From DASSJT01 sp963715025 (GTDB taxonomy: Bacteria > Actinomycetota > Actinomycetes > Actinomycetales > Dermatophilaceae), in contig CAVQQQ010000002.1 in the NCBI GenBank assembly GCA_963715025.1, forward strand, positions 372,001 through 436,000: a DNA stretch of 64,000 bases, in the 5' to 3' direction. The position numbers and the translations under genes are program-made. The notes beneath the pieces are model-generated. The model did not search any database, had not been told where the DNA came from, and saw nothing but the letters and a program-made list of their open reading frames with translations. Positions 9,325 through 17,919 of the stretch are shown here, in pieces (the first letter of the stretch is position 1; each line of letters starts with the position of its first letter).

Positions 9325-10842
9325 GTGCGCTACGGCTTCGCCATCGACCAGCGCACTTGTATCGGCTGCCACGCATGCACGGTCGCCTGCAAGACCGAGC
9401 ACGAGGTGCCGGTGGGCCAGTTCCGGACGTGGGTGAAGTACGTCGACACAGGCTCCTTTCCTGACACCACCCGCTCCTTCGGCGTGATGCGCTGCAACCA
9501 CTGCACGGACGCGCCCTGCGTGAAGATCTGCCCGACGCAGGCGCTGTTCAAGCGGGAGGACGGGATCGTCGACTTCGACAAGGAGCGGTGCATCGGCTGC
9601 AAGAGCTGCATGCAGGCCTGCCCCTACGACGCGATCTACATCGACGATGACACCCACACCGCGGCCAAGTGCAATATGTGCGCGCACCGGGTTGACAATG
9701 ACCTGGAGCCGGCGTGCGTGGTGGTCTGCCCCACCCACTCGATCTGGGTGGGCGACCTCGACGACCCCACCAGCGGCATCGCCAAGCTGGTCAGCACCCA
9801 CGAGACCGCCGTCCGGTCTCCAGAGCAGAACACCGGGCCCAACGTGTTCTATCTCGGCGCCGACCGGGCTGTGCTCGACCCGCTGGTCGCACCTGTCGAC
9901 GACACCTACATCTGGGCACGTCCCGACGCGCAGCGGCTCGCGACCGCCGGGGACCTCCCAGGCGATCCAACCACCCATGCGAGGACGACCCTCAACACCT
10001 CGCACCCACGGCCGTGGGGCTGGCGGGTCACGACCTACTTGTGGACCAAGTCGGTCGGGGCCGGTGCGATCGCTCTGGCCGGGCTCGCCTACCTGATGGG
10101 GATCAGCCTCGGTCTGCTCGGGGATTACGTCGCCCCGGTGCTCGGGCTCTTCGGCGCGGCCACGACCGGCGCGCTGCTGGTCTGGGACCTCAAGCGTCCC
10201 GACCGGTTCCTGTACATCTTCCTCAAGTCCAACTGGACGTCGTGGCTGGTCCTCGGGGCCTATGTCCTCGCGGCCTTCTCCGGCGGCGCCGTCCTCTGGC
10301 TGCTGGCCGCGGCATTCGACCTGGGCCCGCTGATGAGGGTGCTGGCCTGGCTGGCTGTGCCCGCCGGCGCCCTGATGGCTGGGTACACGGCATTCCTCTT
10401 CGGACAGGCCGAGGGCCGCGACCTGTGGCAGTCGCCGGTGCTGTTCTGGCACCTCGTCGTCCAGGCGGGCATGGTCGGCAGCGGCGCCCTCGCCGTTGCC
10501 GGTGCCTTCGGTCACCTGTCTCGCAGTGGCTCGGCCCTGCTCGCGCGCGCTTTCGTCATCGCCGTCGCGCTCCACCTGCTGATGCTCACCGTGGAGTATG
10601 CCGGGCGGCACGCCAGCCGACAGGCGGGTGTCGCCGCGCACATCATCACCCGCGGGCGGTACGCGCGGACCTTCTGGCTCGGGGCGGTGCTGCCAGCCGT
10701 CATCGCCGGCGTGCTGGGCCTCCTGGCCTGGGGCGGAACCAGCCCGATCGCCCTCCTCGCGGCCGGCGTCCTCGTCCAGCCTGCCCTGGTCGCCTACGAG
10801 AGCGTCTTCGTCCGCGCAGGACAGGACGTCCCGCTCTCATGA
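9325..10842 (+). CDS. Four-cluster ferredoxin fused to NrfD/PsrC-type membrane anchor
   Basis: This 505-residue electron-transfer subunit has two parts. Residues 1-200 form a DmsB/PsrB/SoeB-like ferredoxin with sixteen cysteines in four groups: 12/15/18/22, 57/60/65/69, 89/92/95/99 and 116/119/131/135. That is enough for four [4Fe-4S] clusters. From about residue 240 there are eight or more transmembrane helices of the NrfD/PsrC/SoeC type, which bind quinone. Normally these are separate B and C subunits, so this is a B-C fusion. Neither part has a Tat or Sec signal, placing the clusters on the cytoplasmic side. The start is GTG at 9325, and its stop overlaps the next start (ATGA). Confidence 0.88.
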   Translation: MRYGFAIDQRTCIGCHACTVACKTEHEVPVGQFRTWVKYVDTGSFPDTTRSFGVMRCNHCTDAPCVKICPTQALFKREDGIVDFDKERCIGCKSCMQACPYDAIYIDDDTHTAAKCNMCAHRVDNDLEPACVVVCPTHSIWVGDLDDPTSGIAKLVSTHETAVRSPEQNTGPNVFYLGADRAVLDPLVAPVDDTYIWARPDAQRLATAGDLPGDPTTHARTTLNTSHPRPWGWRVTTYLWTKSVGAGAIALAGLAYLMGISLGLLGDYVAPVLGLFGAATTGALLVWDLKRPDRFLYIFLKSNWTSWLVLGAYVLAAFSGGAVLWLLAAAFDLGPLMRVLAWLAVPAGALMAGYTAFLFGQAEGRDLWQSPVLFWHLVVQAGMVGSGALAVAGAFGHLSRSGSALLARAFVIAVALHLLMLTVEYAGRHASRQAGVAAHIITRGRYARTFWLGAVLPAVIAGVLGLLAWGGTSPIALLAAGVLVQPALVAYESVFVRAGQDVPLS

Positions 10843-13772
10843 CCAAGTCCCCGCGAACCACCGATCCGGAGGGCCTGCCCGCCATGACCGCTGAAACCGA
10901 CCGCGAGCGAAGCACCCCAGCGTTGCCCGGGGAGCGCTCGCATGAGCGCCTGCGGAACTTCCCGCCCGTGGCGGACTGGGACCACCACGTCGAGTACGAC
11001 GCGAAGGCGCACCCGCGGAAGGTTCCCCACGAGTACATGCTGGTGCCCACGACCTGCTTCAACTGCGAATCCGCCTGCGGCCTGCTGGCCTACGTCGACA
11101 AGTCCGACCTGTCGATCAAGAAGCTCGAGGGCAACCCTGCCCACCCCGGGTCGCGCGGGCGCAACTGCGCCAAGGGGCCGGCGACCATCAACCAGCTGAA
11201 CGACCCCGAGCGGATCCTCTTCCCCCTGCGGCGAGCCGGAAAGCGCGGCGGTGGGGACTGGGAGCGGGTGACCTGGGATGAGGCGCTCGACGACATCGCC
11301 GCCCGAATCCGCACAGCCATCGTCGAGGACCGCCGCGACGAGGTCATGTACCACGTCGGCAGGCCTGGGGAGGACGGATTCGCGGAGCGGTTCCTTTTGG
11401 CCTGGGGGGTCGACGGCCACAACAGCCACACCAACATCTGCTCGGCCGGCGCTCGCCTCGGCTACTCCCTCTGGGGCGGTTACGACCGGCCGTCCCCCGA
11501 CTACGCCAACGCCAAGGTCATCCTGCTGATCTCGAGCCACCTCGAGGCCGGGCACTACTTCAACCCACACGCCCAGCGCATCATGGAGGGCAAGGTCAGT
11601 GGGGGCGCCAAGGTCGTGGTGCTCGACCCGCGGCTGTCCAACACTGCCTCGCACGCCGACGTCTGGATCGCCCCGTGGCCGGGAAGCGAGGCCGCCATCC
11701 TTCTGGCCGTGGCGGCATACCTCCTGCGCACTGGACAGGTGGACCGCGCCTTCATGCGCCGCTGGGTGAACTGGTCGACGTACATGAAGAACCGCCACCC
11801 CGAGCAGGCGGCCGGGGACTTCGAGGCGTTTCTCACCGTGCTGGCCGCGGACTACGCCGACTACACCTTCGCGTATGCCGCGGAGCAGGCCCAGGTGCCC
11901 CAGGCCCAGATCGAGGAGCTGGCCCGGATCGTCGCCGGCGCCGGGTCGGCCCTGTCGGCCCACGTCTGGCGCGCTGCGACCGCAGGGAACCTCGGGGGGT
12001 GGCAGGTGTCCCGCGCGCTGTTCTTCCTCAACGTCCTGACCGGCAGCGTCGGCACCAAGGGCGGAACCAGCCCGAACGGCTGGGACAAGATCATCGCCCA
12101 CGGGCCGAACGTCCCCGAGGGGCACGAGTCGTGGAACGAGATGCTCTGGCCGGCCGAGTTCCCGCTCTCGACCAACGAGATGTCGATCCTCCTGCCGCAC
12201 CTGCTGAAGGACGGGCGCGGGAAGCTGGCGATGTACTTCTCGCGGGTCTACAACCCGGTGTGGACCAACCCCGACGGCTTCAGCTGGCTGGAGGCGCTGA
12301 CCGACGAGTCGCTCGTGGCCTGTCACGTTGCCCTGACCCCCACGTGGTCGGAGACCGCGACGTTCGCCGATTACGTGCTGCCCATGGGGCATAGCGCCGA
12401 GCGGCACGACACCCAGTCCTACGAGCAGTACGCCGGCAAGTGGCTCGGCTTCCGACAGCCCGTCACGAGGGTGGCCTTGGAGAAGATGGGCCATATGGTG
12501 TCCGACACCCGGGAGTCGAACCCGGGCGAGGTGTGGGAGGAGAACGAGTTCTGGTTCGAGCTCTCCTGGCGCATTGACCCCGACGGGTCCCTCGGCATCC
12601 GGAAGTTCTTCGAGTCGCCCTACCGTCCTGGGGAGAAGGTGACCGTCGACGAGTACTACCGGTGGGTTTTCGAGAACAGCGTCCCCGGCCTCCCAGAGGC
12701 TGCCGCCGACCAGGGGCTGACGCCTTTGGAGTACATGAGGAAGTACGGCGTTTTCGAGGTTGCCAAGGACTCGTATCGGCTCGATGAGAGACCCCTGAGC
12801 GAGGCCGAGGTGGAGGGTGCCACCCCCGACGGCAATGGTGTGCTGCGCAAGCCGGTGAGCCTCGACTCGACCCCGCCCCTTGTGGGCGAGGCGGGTTCTG
12901 TCGGGGTTGTCCACGAGGACGGCACTCGGACAGCCGGGTGGCTGACGCCGTCGCGCAAACTGGAGCTGTTCAGCGAGACCATGGTCGACTTCGGCTGGGA
13001 GGAGTACGCCACCCCGGGCTACATCGAATCGCACATCAGCCGGAGGGCCATCAACGATGACAACGGCGAAATGGTGCTGATGCCGACGTTCCGCCTGCCG
13101 ACCCTGGTCCATACGCGGTCGGGAAACGCGAAGTACCTCAACGAGATCAGCAATACCCACCCGCTCTGGATGAACAGCGTGGACGCGACCAGATTTGGAT
13201 TCGGCACCGGCGACCTGGTCCGGGTCAACACCGAGATCGGCTACTTCGTCGCGCGGATGTGGTCAACAGAGGCCATCCGTCCCGGGGTGGTCGGACTCTC
13301 CCACCACATGGGCCGCTGGCGCACGTCCGAGCACGCCGGCTCCCGCTGGGTGATGGGCCTGGTGGATCTCAGCAACGATGGCGACGGGGTATGGAGGCTG
13401 CGCTACAAGGAGGGCGTAAAGCCGTTCAAGAGCGAGGACCCCGACAGCGAGCGGATCCACTGGGACGACCCGGGCGTGCACCAGAATCTCGCGTTCGCGG
13501 TACACCCAGACCCGCTCTCGGGGATGCACTGCTGGCATCAGAAGGTGCGCCTGGAGAATGCGCGCGAGGATGACCGGTACGGCGACGTGGTGGTGGACAC
13601 CAAGCGGTCGCGCGAGGTCTACCGCGCCTGGATGGACAACACCCGGCCGGGACCGAGCCGGTCGGGGCTGCGCCGCCCCGAGTTCATGATGCGGCCCGTG
13701 AAGCCCAAGCGGCGGTCCTTTCGCGCACATCCAGGGCGCGGAGCGGCCGAGGCCTCCGGGGAGCAGGCGTGA
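10839..13772 (+). CDS. Molybdopterin oxidoreductase catalytic subunit, SoeA-like
   Basis: This 977-residue protein is of the DMSO-reductase superfamily. Cys73, Cys76, Cys80 and Cys110 form the N-terminal [4Fe-4S] site. Cys201 in HTNICSAG is the likely molybdenum ligand. The usual molybdopterin oxidoreductase and dinucleotide-binding domains follow. There is no twin-arginine signal, so it acts in the cytoplasm on the face of its B-C partner. Length, cytoplasmic location and neighbours match sulfite dehydrogenase SoeA (sulfite to sulfate). Polysulfide or thiosulfate reductases are related and cannot be excluded from sequence. ATGA overlap upstream and GTGA overlap downstream show tight coupling. 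Confidence 0.85.
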   Translation: MTKSPRTTDPEGLPAMTAETDRERSTPALPGERSHERLRNFPPVADWDHHVEYDAKAHPRKVPHEYMLVPTTCFNCESACGLLAYVDKSDLSIKKLEGNPAHPGSRGRNCAKGPATINQLNDPERILFPLRRAGKRGGGDWERVTWDEALDDIAARIRTAIVEDRRDEVMYHVGRPGEDGFAERFLLAWGVDGHNSHTNICSAGARLGYSLWGGYDRPSPDYANAKVILLISSHLEAGHYFNPHAQRIMEGKVSGGAKVVVLDPRLSNTASHADVWIAPWPGSEAAILLAVAAYLLRTGQVDRAFMRRWVNWSTYMKNRHPEQAAGDFEAFLTVLAADYADYTFAYAAEQAQVPQAQIEELARIVAGAGSALSAHVWRAATAGNLGGWQVSRALFFLNVLTGSVGTKGGTSPNGWDKIIAHGPNVPEGHESWNEMLWPAEFPLSTNEMSILLPHLLKDGRGKLAMYFSRVYNPVWTNPDGFSWLEALTDESLVACHVALTPTWSETATFADYVLPMGHSAERHDTQSYEQYAGKWLGFRQPVTRVALEKMGHMVSDTRESNPGEVWEENEFWFELSWRIDPDGSLGIRKFFESPYRPGEKVTVDEYYRWVFENSVPGLPEAAADQGLTPLEYMRKYGVFEVAKDSYRLDERPLSEAEVEGATPDGNGVLRKPVSLDSTPPLVGEAGSVGVVHEDGTRTAGWLTPSRKLELFSETMVDFGWEEYATPGYIESHISRRAINDDNGEMVLMPTFRLPTLVHTRSGNAKYLNEISNTHPLWMNSVDATRFGFGTGDLVRVNTEIGYFVARMWSTEAIRPGVVGLSHHMGRWRTSEHAGSRWVMGLVDLSNDGDGVWRLRYKEGVKPFKSEDPDSERIHWDDPGVHQNLAFAVHPDPLSGMHCWHQKVRLENAREDDRYGDVVVDTKRSREVYRAWMDNTRPGPSRSGLRRPEFMMRPVKPKRRSFRAHPGRGAAEASGEQA

Positions 13773-14899
13773 GTCTCCTGTCAGGGCGCCGCGCCGACGT
13801 CGACCTCGCCGCAGTGCATGCCGCGCTGGCCGGCGTCCAGGACCCGGAACTGCACCTGCCGCTCGCCCAGGCGGGCATGATCGGCGACGTGGAGGTGGAC
13901 CGCTCTGGCACCGTGCGGGTCACCGTCCGGCTGACGACACCGTCCTGCCCGATGAAGGAGACCTTGGCCGCCGACGTGACCCAGTCGGTCGGCAAGGTGC
14001 CTGGCGTCGGCCGGGTCGAGGTCGCCCTCGGGGCGATGAGCGAGGGCGAGCGGATGCAGCTCGCCGGCCGGCTCCGCGGCGCCCGGCCGGGCGGCGCACA
14101 CCCCTTCGGCCCGGAGTCGAGGACCCGCGTGTATGCCGTGGCCAGCGGCAAGGGGGGCGTCGGAAAGTCCTCGATCACAGCCAACCTCGCGGTGGCGCTG
14201 GCCCAACACGGCGAGCGGGTGGGTGTGCTGGACGCGGATGTCTGGGGCTGGTCCGTGCCGCAGCTATTCGGGGTGCGCCGTGCGCCGGTCGCGCTCAAAG
14301 GGCTGATGCTCCCCGTTGAGGCACACGGCGTGGCCTTGATGTCGGTCGGCTTCTTCGTCGATGGTGACGAGCCGGTGGTCTGGCGCGGACCGATGCTGCA
14401 CAAGGCCATCGAGCAATTCCTCACCGACGTGTACTGGGGAGATCTTGACACCTTGCTCATCGACCTCCCGCCGGGGACCGGCGACGTCACCCTGTCGCTG
14501 CTCGAACTGCTGCCCGACGCGCAACTGCTCGCAGTCACCACCCCGCAGCTGGCCGCGCAAACGGTCGCCTCCAGAGTCGGTCGGATGGCTCGTGACGCCC
14601 GGATGCCGGTCGCCGGTGTGGTCGAGAACATGTCCACGCTGGTGTGCCCCCACTGTGCAGAGCACACTCCTCTGTTCGGCGAGGGCGGAGGGGCCCGGCT
14701 GGCCGAGGCCATCGCCGCGCCGCTGCTCGGCCAGGTGCCCCTCGACCTGCCGCTGCGGACTTCCGGCGACATGGGAGTACCTGCCATGGTCGGAGCGCCC
14801 ACGGCCCCCTCGGCGGTCGAGATCCGTCGGATCGCCGCCCAGTTGCCCGTCGTCCGACGCAGCCTCGTCGGCAGGTCCCTGCCGCTGTCGGTGGTCTGA
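13769..14899 (+). CDS. Mrp/ApbC P-loop Fe-S cluster carrier
   Basis: This 376-residue protein has an N-terminal DUF59/MIP18-like domain (about residues 11-90, Cys60) and a P-loop ATPase with Walker A SGKGGVGKS (126-134). CPHC at 293-296 is the cluster-binding motif of Mrp/NBP35 proteins. The GTG start lies in the stop of the molybdoenzyme gene (GTGA). Such proteins deliver [4Fe-4S] clusters to apo-enzymes. Being the last gene of an operon whose other products need five clusters, it probably serves their maturation (inference). A perfect hairpin ends the operon about 105 nt downstream. Confidence 0.9.
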   Translation: MSLLSGRRADVDLAAVHAALAGVQDPELHLPLAQAGMIGDVEVDRSGTVRVTVRLTTPSCPMKETLAADVTQSVGKVPGVGRVEVALGAMSEGERMQLAGRLRGARPGGAHPFGPESRTRVYAVASGKGGVGKSSITANLAVALAQHGERVGVLDADVWGWSVPQLFGVRRAPVALKGLMLPVEAHGVALMSVGFFVDGDEPVVWRGPMLHKAIEQFLTDVYWGDLDTLLIDLPPGTGDVTLSLLELLPDAQLLAVTTPQLAAQTVASRVGRMARDARMPVAGVVENMSTLVCPHCAEHTPLFGEGGGARLAEAIAAPLLGQVPLDLPLRTSGDMGVPAMVGAPTAPSAVEIRRIAAQLPVVRRSLVGRSLPLSVV

Positions 14900-15004
14900 G
14901 CGTTCGGGAGGCTTGGGAGACGTCGCGGCATGGGCCAGGCCGCACCGGCACGACAGACGACCCTCAAAGGGCCTTCTGGCGGCTCTGTGGCCGCTTGAGC
15001 GGGT

Positions 15005-15037
15005 CGCCCCTCCCCTGTGGGCTACAGGGGAGGGGCG
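15005..15037 (+). terminator. Perfect 14-bp hairpin after the sulfur operon
   Basis: Arms 15005-15018 and 15024-15037 are perfect reverse complements (CGCCCCTCCCCTGT and its complement) around a 5-nt loop. No T-tract follows, as is common in high-GC genomes. It lies between the rightward mrp-like gene and the leftward CDF gene and may stop transcripts from both. Confidence 0.75.
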
Positions 15038-15206
15038 TCGAGAGCGGCCCCTTGGGCCTGCTCTCGGACGTCCTGGAACCGCGCCAAAGCGGGACGTCGG
15101 GATCTGCTTCTGCTGGCATGGTCCGGGTGCCGCGCCCCCTCGATTTGGGCGAAGGCGATGGGGCCGTTAGGTGGAGAGCAGGGCCTGGGTGCCGACCCGG
15201 CTCCCG

Positions 15207-16106
15207 TCACCACGTGACCTCTTTGCAGCCGTTGTGGGTGTCGGGCTCCACCTGCAGGGTGGCGTGCTCGACGCCGAACGTCGTGCGCATGACCTGCCTG
15301 GCCTGGTCCAGGACGCCGTGGGCGTCGGTGCCCTGGCTGGTGACCAGGTGTGCGGTGGCGACGTTCATGCCCGAGGTCAGGGTCCACACATGCAGGTCGT
15401 GGACGTCGCTGACGCCGGTCACCGCACCCAGCGCGTCTGCCACCTCCTCGGGGTCCATCCCGGCGGGCGCGTGCTGGCCCAGGACGACAAGCACCTCCCG
15501 GCCCAGCATGACGGCGCGCACGGCGACGAAGGCCGCGATCGCCAGCGCGATGCCGGTGTCCCACCAGGCACTGCCGGTCGTGGCGACCAGGACGCCCGCG
15601 GCGATGACCCCGACCGAGCCGAGGGTGTCGGCGACGACCTCGAGGTAGGCGCCCTTGACGTTCAGGGACTCCCCGGCGCCGCCGCGCAGCAGGACCAGGC
15701 ACACGATGTTGACCACCAGCCCGATGGCGCCGACCAGGAGCATGGGCCCGGACGAGACCGCCGGGGTGCCGCCGATGCGGCCGATGGCCTCGATGGCGAT
15801 GTAGACGGACACGCCGAGCATGAGCAGGACCGCCAGACCGGAGGCGAACACCTCCGCCCGGTAGGACCCGAACGTGCGCCGCCCCGTGCTGTCCGGGCGG
15901 CCCGCGATGCGGGTGGCAACCAGCGCCGCGCCGAGCGCAACGACGTCAGCGGCCATGTGCCCGGCGTCGCTGAGCAAGGCCAGCGACCCGGAGACAAGCC
16001 CGGTGGCGACTTCGACGACGAAGAACCCGGCGACTAGGACGAACGCGGTCCGCAGCCGCCACCGATGGGCCGCCCCGGCATTGCCGTGGGGGTGCCCTCC
16101 GCTCAC
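15207..16106 (-). CDS. Cation diffusion facilitator (CzcD-type) metal exporter
   Basis: This 299-residue CDF transporter has a histidine-containing N-terminus (GGHPHGN), six transmembrane helices and the LLSDAGHMAADVVAL motif with the Asp/His metal site. A C-terminal ferredoxin-like cytoplasmic domain contains DVHDLHVWTL. It exchanges Zn2+ or related divalent ions for protons. The GTG at 16104-16106 overlaps the stop of the preceding ArsR gene (GTGA), so the frame extension upstream of it is just the regulator gene read in another frame. The sensor-exporter pair is a metal-resistance unit. Confidence 0.9.
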   Translation of the reverse strand: MSGGHPHGNAGAAHRWRLRTAFVLVAGFFVVEVATGLVSGSLALLSDAGHMAADVVALGAALVATRIAGRPDSTGRRTFGSYRAEVFASGLAVLLMLGVSVYIAIEAIGRIGGTPAVSSGPMLLVGAIGLVVNIVCLVLLRGGAGESLNVKGAYLEVVADTLGSVGVIAAGVLVATTGSAWWDTGIALAIAAFVAVRAVMLGREVLVVLGQHAPAGMDPEEVADALGAVTGVSDVHDLHVWTLTSGMNVATAHLVTSQGTDAHGVLDQARQVMRTTFGVEHATLQVEPDTHNGCKEVTW

Positions 16107-16510
16107 GGCGTCACCGCGACGGCCGCTGGGGAGCGGTCGTGGCCGATGTGCTCGCGGGTCAGGTAGAGCATCATCCGCACGTGGGCGTCCGCGAGCCGGT
16201 AAAACACCAGCCGACCCTGCCGGCGGCCGCTCACAACCCCGGAGGCCCGCAGCATCCGCAGCGCCTGTGACACCGTGGCCTCCTGGGTGTCCGTGGCGGC
16301 GGCAAGGTCGCACACGCACAGCTCGCCCGCCTCGAGCAGCGCGTACAGCAGCCGCGAACGGGTCGGGTCGCCGAGCAGCTTGAACATGCCGGCGGCCCTG
16401 ACCAGCTCCGCCTCGGGCAGCGTCGCGTCCCGCACCAGCTGCACCTTCTCTGGATGCACGCACGCAACAGCGCACGCGTCCAACCCGGCCACCTTCTCAT
16501 CTGAGCGCAT
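16103..16510 (-). CDS. CadC/SmtB-type metal-sensing repressor
   Basis: This 135-residue ArsR-family protein has the full CadC-type thiolate site. N-terminal cysteines lie in DACAVACVHPEKV (13 and 17), and ELCVCDL is in the alpha-3 region. That pattern usually senses Cd, Pb or Zn. The HTH is TQEATVSQALRMLRASGVV. It is translationally coupled to the CDF exporter. A perfect inverted repeat covers its first codon, so repression is probably by direct blocking of the start region. The ATG at 16508-16510 has no clear ribosome-binding site, which suggests a leaderless transcript, or a start a few codons further in. Confidence 0.9.
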   Translation of the reverse strand: MRSDEKVAGLDACAVACVHPEKVQLVRDATLPEAELVRAAGMFKLLGDPTRSRLLYALLEAGELCVCDLAAATDTQEATVSQALRMLRASGVVSGRRQGRLVFYRLADAHVRMMLYLTREHIGHDRSPAAVAVTP

Positions 16511-16519
16511 GCTCAGATG
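16498..16519. promoter_or_regulatory. Operator of the metal-resistance operon
   Basis: CATCTGAGC (16498-16506) and GCTCAGATG (16511-16519) are perfect 9-bp inverted arms with a GCAT spacer. The repressor's ATG falls inside the palindrome. Similar A/T-flanked TGAGC...GCTCA repeats are typical ArsR/CadC operators. Confidence 0.75.
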
Positions 16520-16535
16520 TTAGCCGTGGCCTGGG

Positions 16536-16920
16536 TCAGGGCGCACCGTGTTCCGCTGGTCCATCTGGCGCCCCGGTGGCCTTCTGACCCAACTGGGCAT
16601 GGCGGGGCCGAACCGCGGGCAGGCTGCGACCTCCTTCACAAGCGCGCACCACCTCGGCGGCGACTTCTGTCAGCGTCTTGAGCGTCGGGTTGGACTTGGT
16701 CGACACGAAGAGCCGACGGATCGTCGCCGCCTCGACCTGGATGGCTAGGGCCCGCTCGGCCTTGGACAGGCCGGCAGCCTCACGAGCATCGTCGAGCGCT
16801 TTCGCGATCGCGTCGATCGTGGCGATCCGCCATCGACTCCAGAACGAGCTCGCGCAGGAACGTCGGGTCGCCCAAATCACGGGCGAGCTCATTCCAGAAG
16901 GCGTTGCGCGTAGACGCCAT
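16536..16920 (-). pseudogene. Antitoxin-like HTH protein, frameshifted
   Basis: The 5' part (ATG 16918-16920) reads MASTRNAFWNELARDLGDPTFLRELVLES. The frame then shifts by one base near 16848 (plus-strand numbering), and the other frame continues RIATIDAIAKALDDAREAAGLSKAE... with NPTLKTLTEVAAEVV. Joined, this is a small XRE/antitoxin-like DNA-binding protein of about 125 residues, like addiction-module antidotes. No toxin partner is visible beside it. The break may be real decay or a single-base sequencing error. Confidence 0.6.
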
Positions 16921-17064
16921 GGCTCTACCTCTCAAGTCCCACGAGCGCAGCTTGAGTGTTACGCAACACGACTTGGGCGAACCTCGGGCACTGAGGGCGG
17001 CGCCCAGACCGGCACCCGCCTGTCGGGGATAGCGGCTCGCCGACGACCTCATAGGCTCTTGCGG

Positions 17065-17919
17065 GTGGGCAAGAAGAAGCACGGCAGGAGCAGCGAGGGG
17101 CAGCCGCAGCGACGTCACTTGAGGTCGGTACAGGAGCGTCCCTCGCACGTGGACGATGCTCAGGACCAGGCGCTCTTCCAGGGCTTGCGGAGCGCATTGC
17201 GCTCGGACGAAGCGCTGAATCTGCTCGCTGTGGTCAGTGGTCTGCTCGAAGTAACCGATCCGCGTCGCCGTGACCCGTTCACACGCGACGAGCGGCGGGC
17301 CAGCCTCGACGAGTTGGTCGAGTCGTTCATCGGGACGTCATACGCCGAGACCACGGCCGCGCTCGCGGTCATGCGCGCGATGGTGTCCGACGAGGTGATG
17401 GCAGCGCGCATTAGTCGGGAGCTGGCCATGCGCCGCCAGCCGATTCCCGACTGGTTGGATGGGCTGAAGCAGGCGCGTGTCGAGCCGGAAGTCTGGTTCA
17501 TGACGCACGTGCTCGGGGACGGCGACGACTACCTCTTCGGGGCCACCCTTCCGTCGGGACACAGCCTGTCGGCGCTGGTGTACGTCGACCACAACCTCGG
17601 CACTGTGGTCAAGGACGCCTTCGTCGTCCCCGAGCCGCTCCATGAGCTGGCCGACAAGATGGCCACGATGATCACCGACCCGGATCAGACGCTGACCCAG
17701 ATTGACGCAGCCGCCGCGCGGGCGGTGATCGAGGGGGCCATCGACCACGGCTCGCGGCTCTACCCACCGCTGGAGTCGGACACGTGGCCGATGTGCCGGC
17801 CATTGGTCGAGTGGCTGCTGCGGCTGCTCCCGGAAGGCGGCGCGGTGCCTGAGCGCACGGAGTGGTCGGACGGGTGGCTACGGAGGTATCGTCCGGCACC
17901 GCTTGTAGGTGAGAACTGA
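17065..17919 (+). CDS. Conserved-looking protein of unknown function
   Basis: This 284-residue soluble protein starts at GTG 17065 and opens with the basic stretch GKKKHGRSS. It is acidic and Leu/Ala-rich, with no signal peptide, no membrane helices and a segment DDYLFGATLPSGHSLSALVY around residues 153-172. I do not recognise the family. Its codon use and length look like a genuine gene. The frame extends upstream of 17065, but that part overlaps the antitoxin-like remnant on the other strand. Neighbours give no clear hint. Confidence 0.65.
   Translation: MGKKKHGRSSEGQPQRRHLRSVQERPSHVDDAQDQALFQGLRSALRSDEALNLLAVVSGLLEVTDPRRRDPFTRDERRASLDELVESFIGTSYAETTAALAVMRAMVSDEVMAARISRELAMRRQPIPDWLDGLKQARVEPEVWFMTHVLGDGDDYLFGATLPSGHSLSALVYVDHNLGTVVKDAFVVPEPLHELADKMATMITDPDQTLTQIDAAAARAVIEGAIDHGSRLYPPLESDTWPMCRPLVEWLLRLLPEGGAVPERTEWSDGWLRRYRPAPLVGEN

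Noticed and set aside
9714..10838. Long upstream extension of the molybdoenzyme frame
   Set aside because: It overlaps the ferredoxin/NrfD gene in another frame and reads arginine/proline-rich nonsense; the ATGA junction at 10839 is the true start.
10794..13160. 788-codon open frame antisense to the molybdoenzyme
   Set aside because: It mirrors the codon structure of the real gene; it has no motifs, no start signal and a strongly biased composition.
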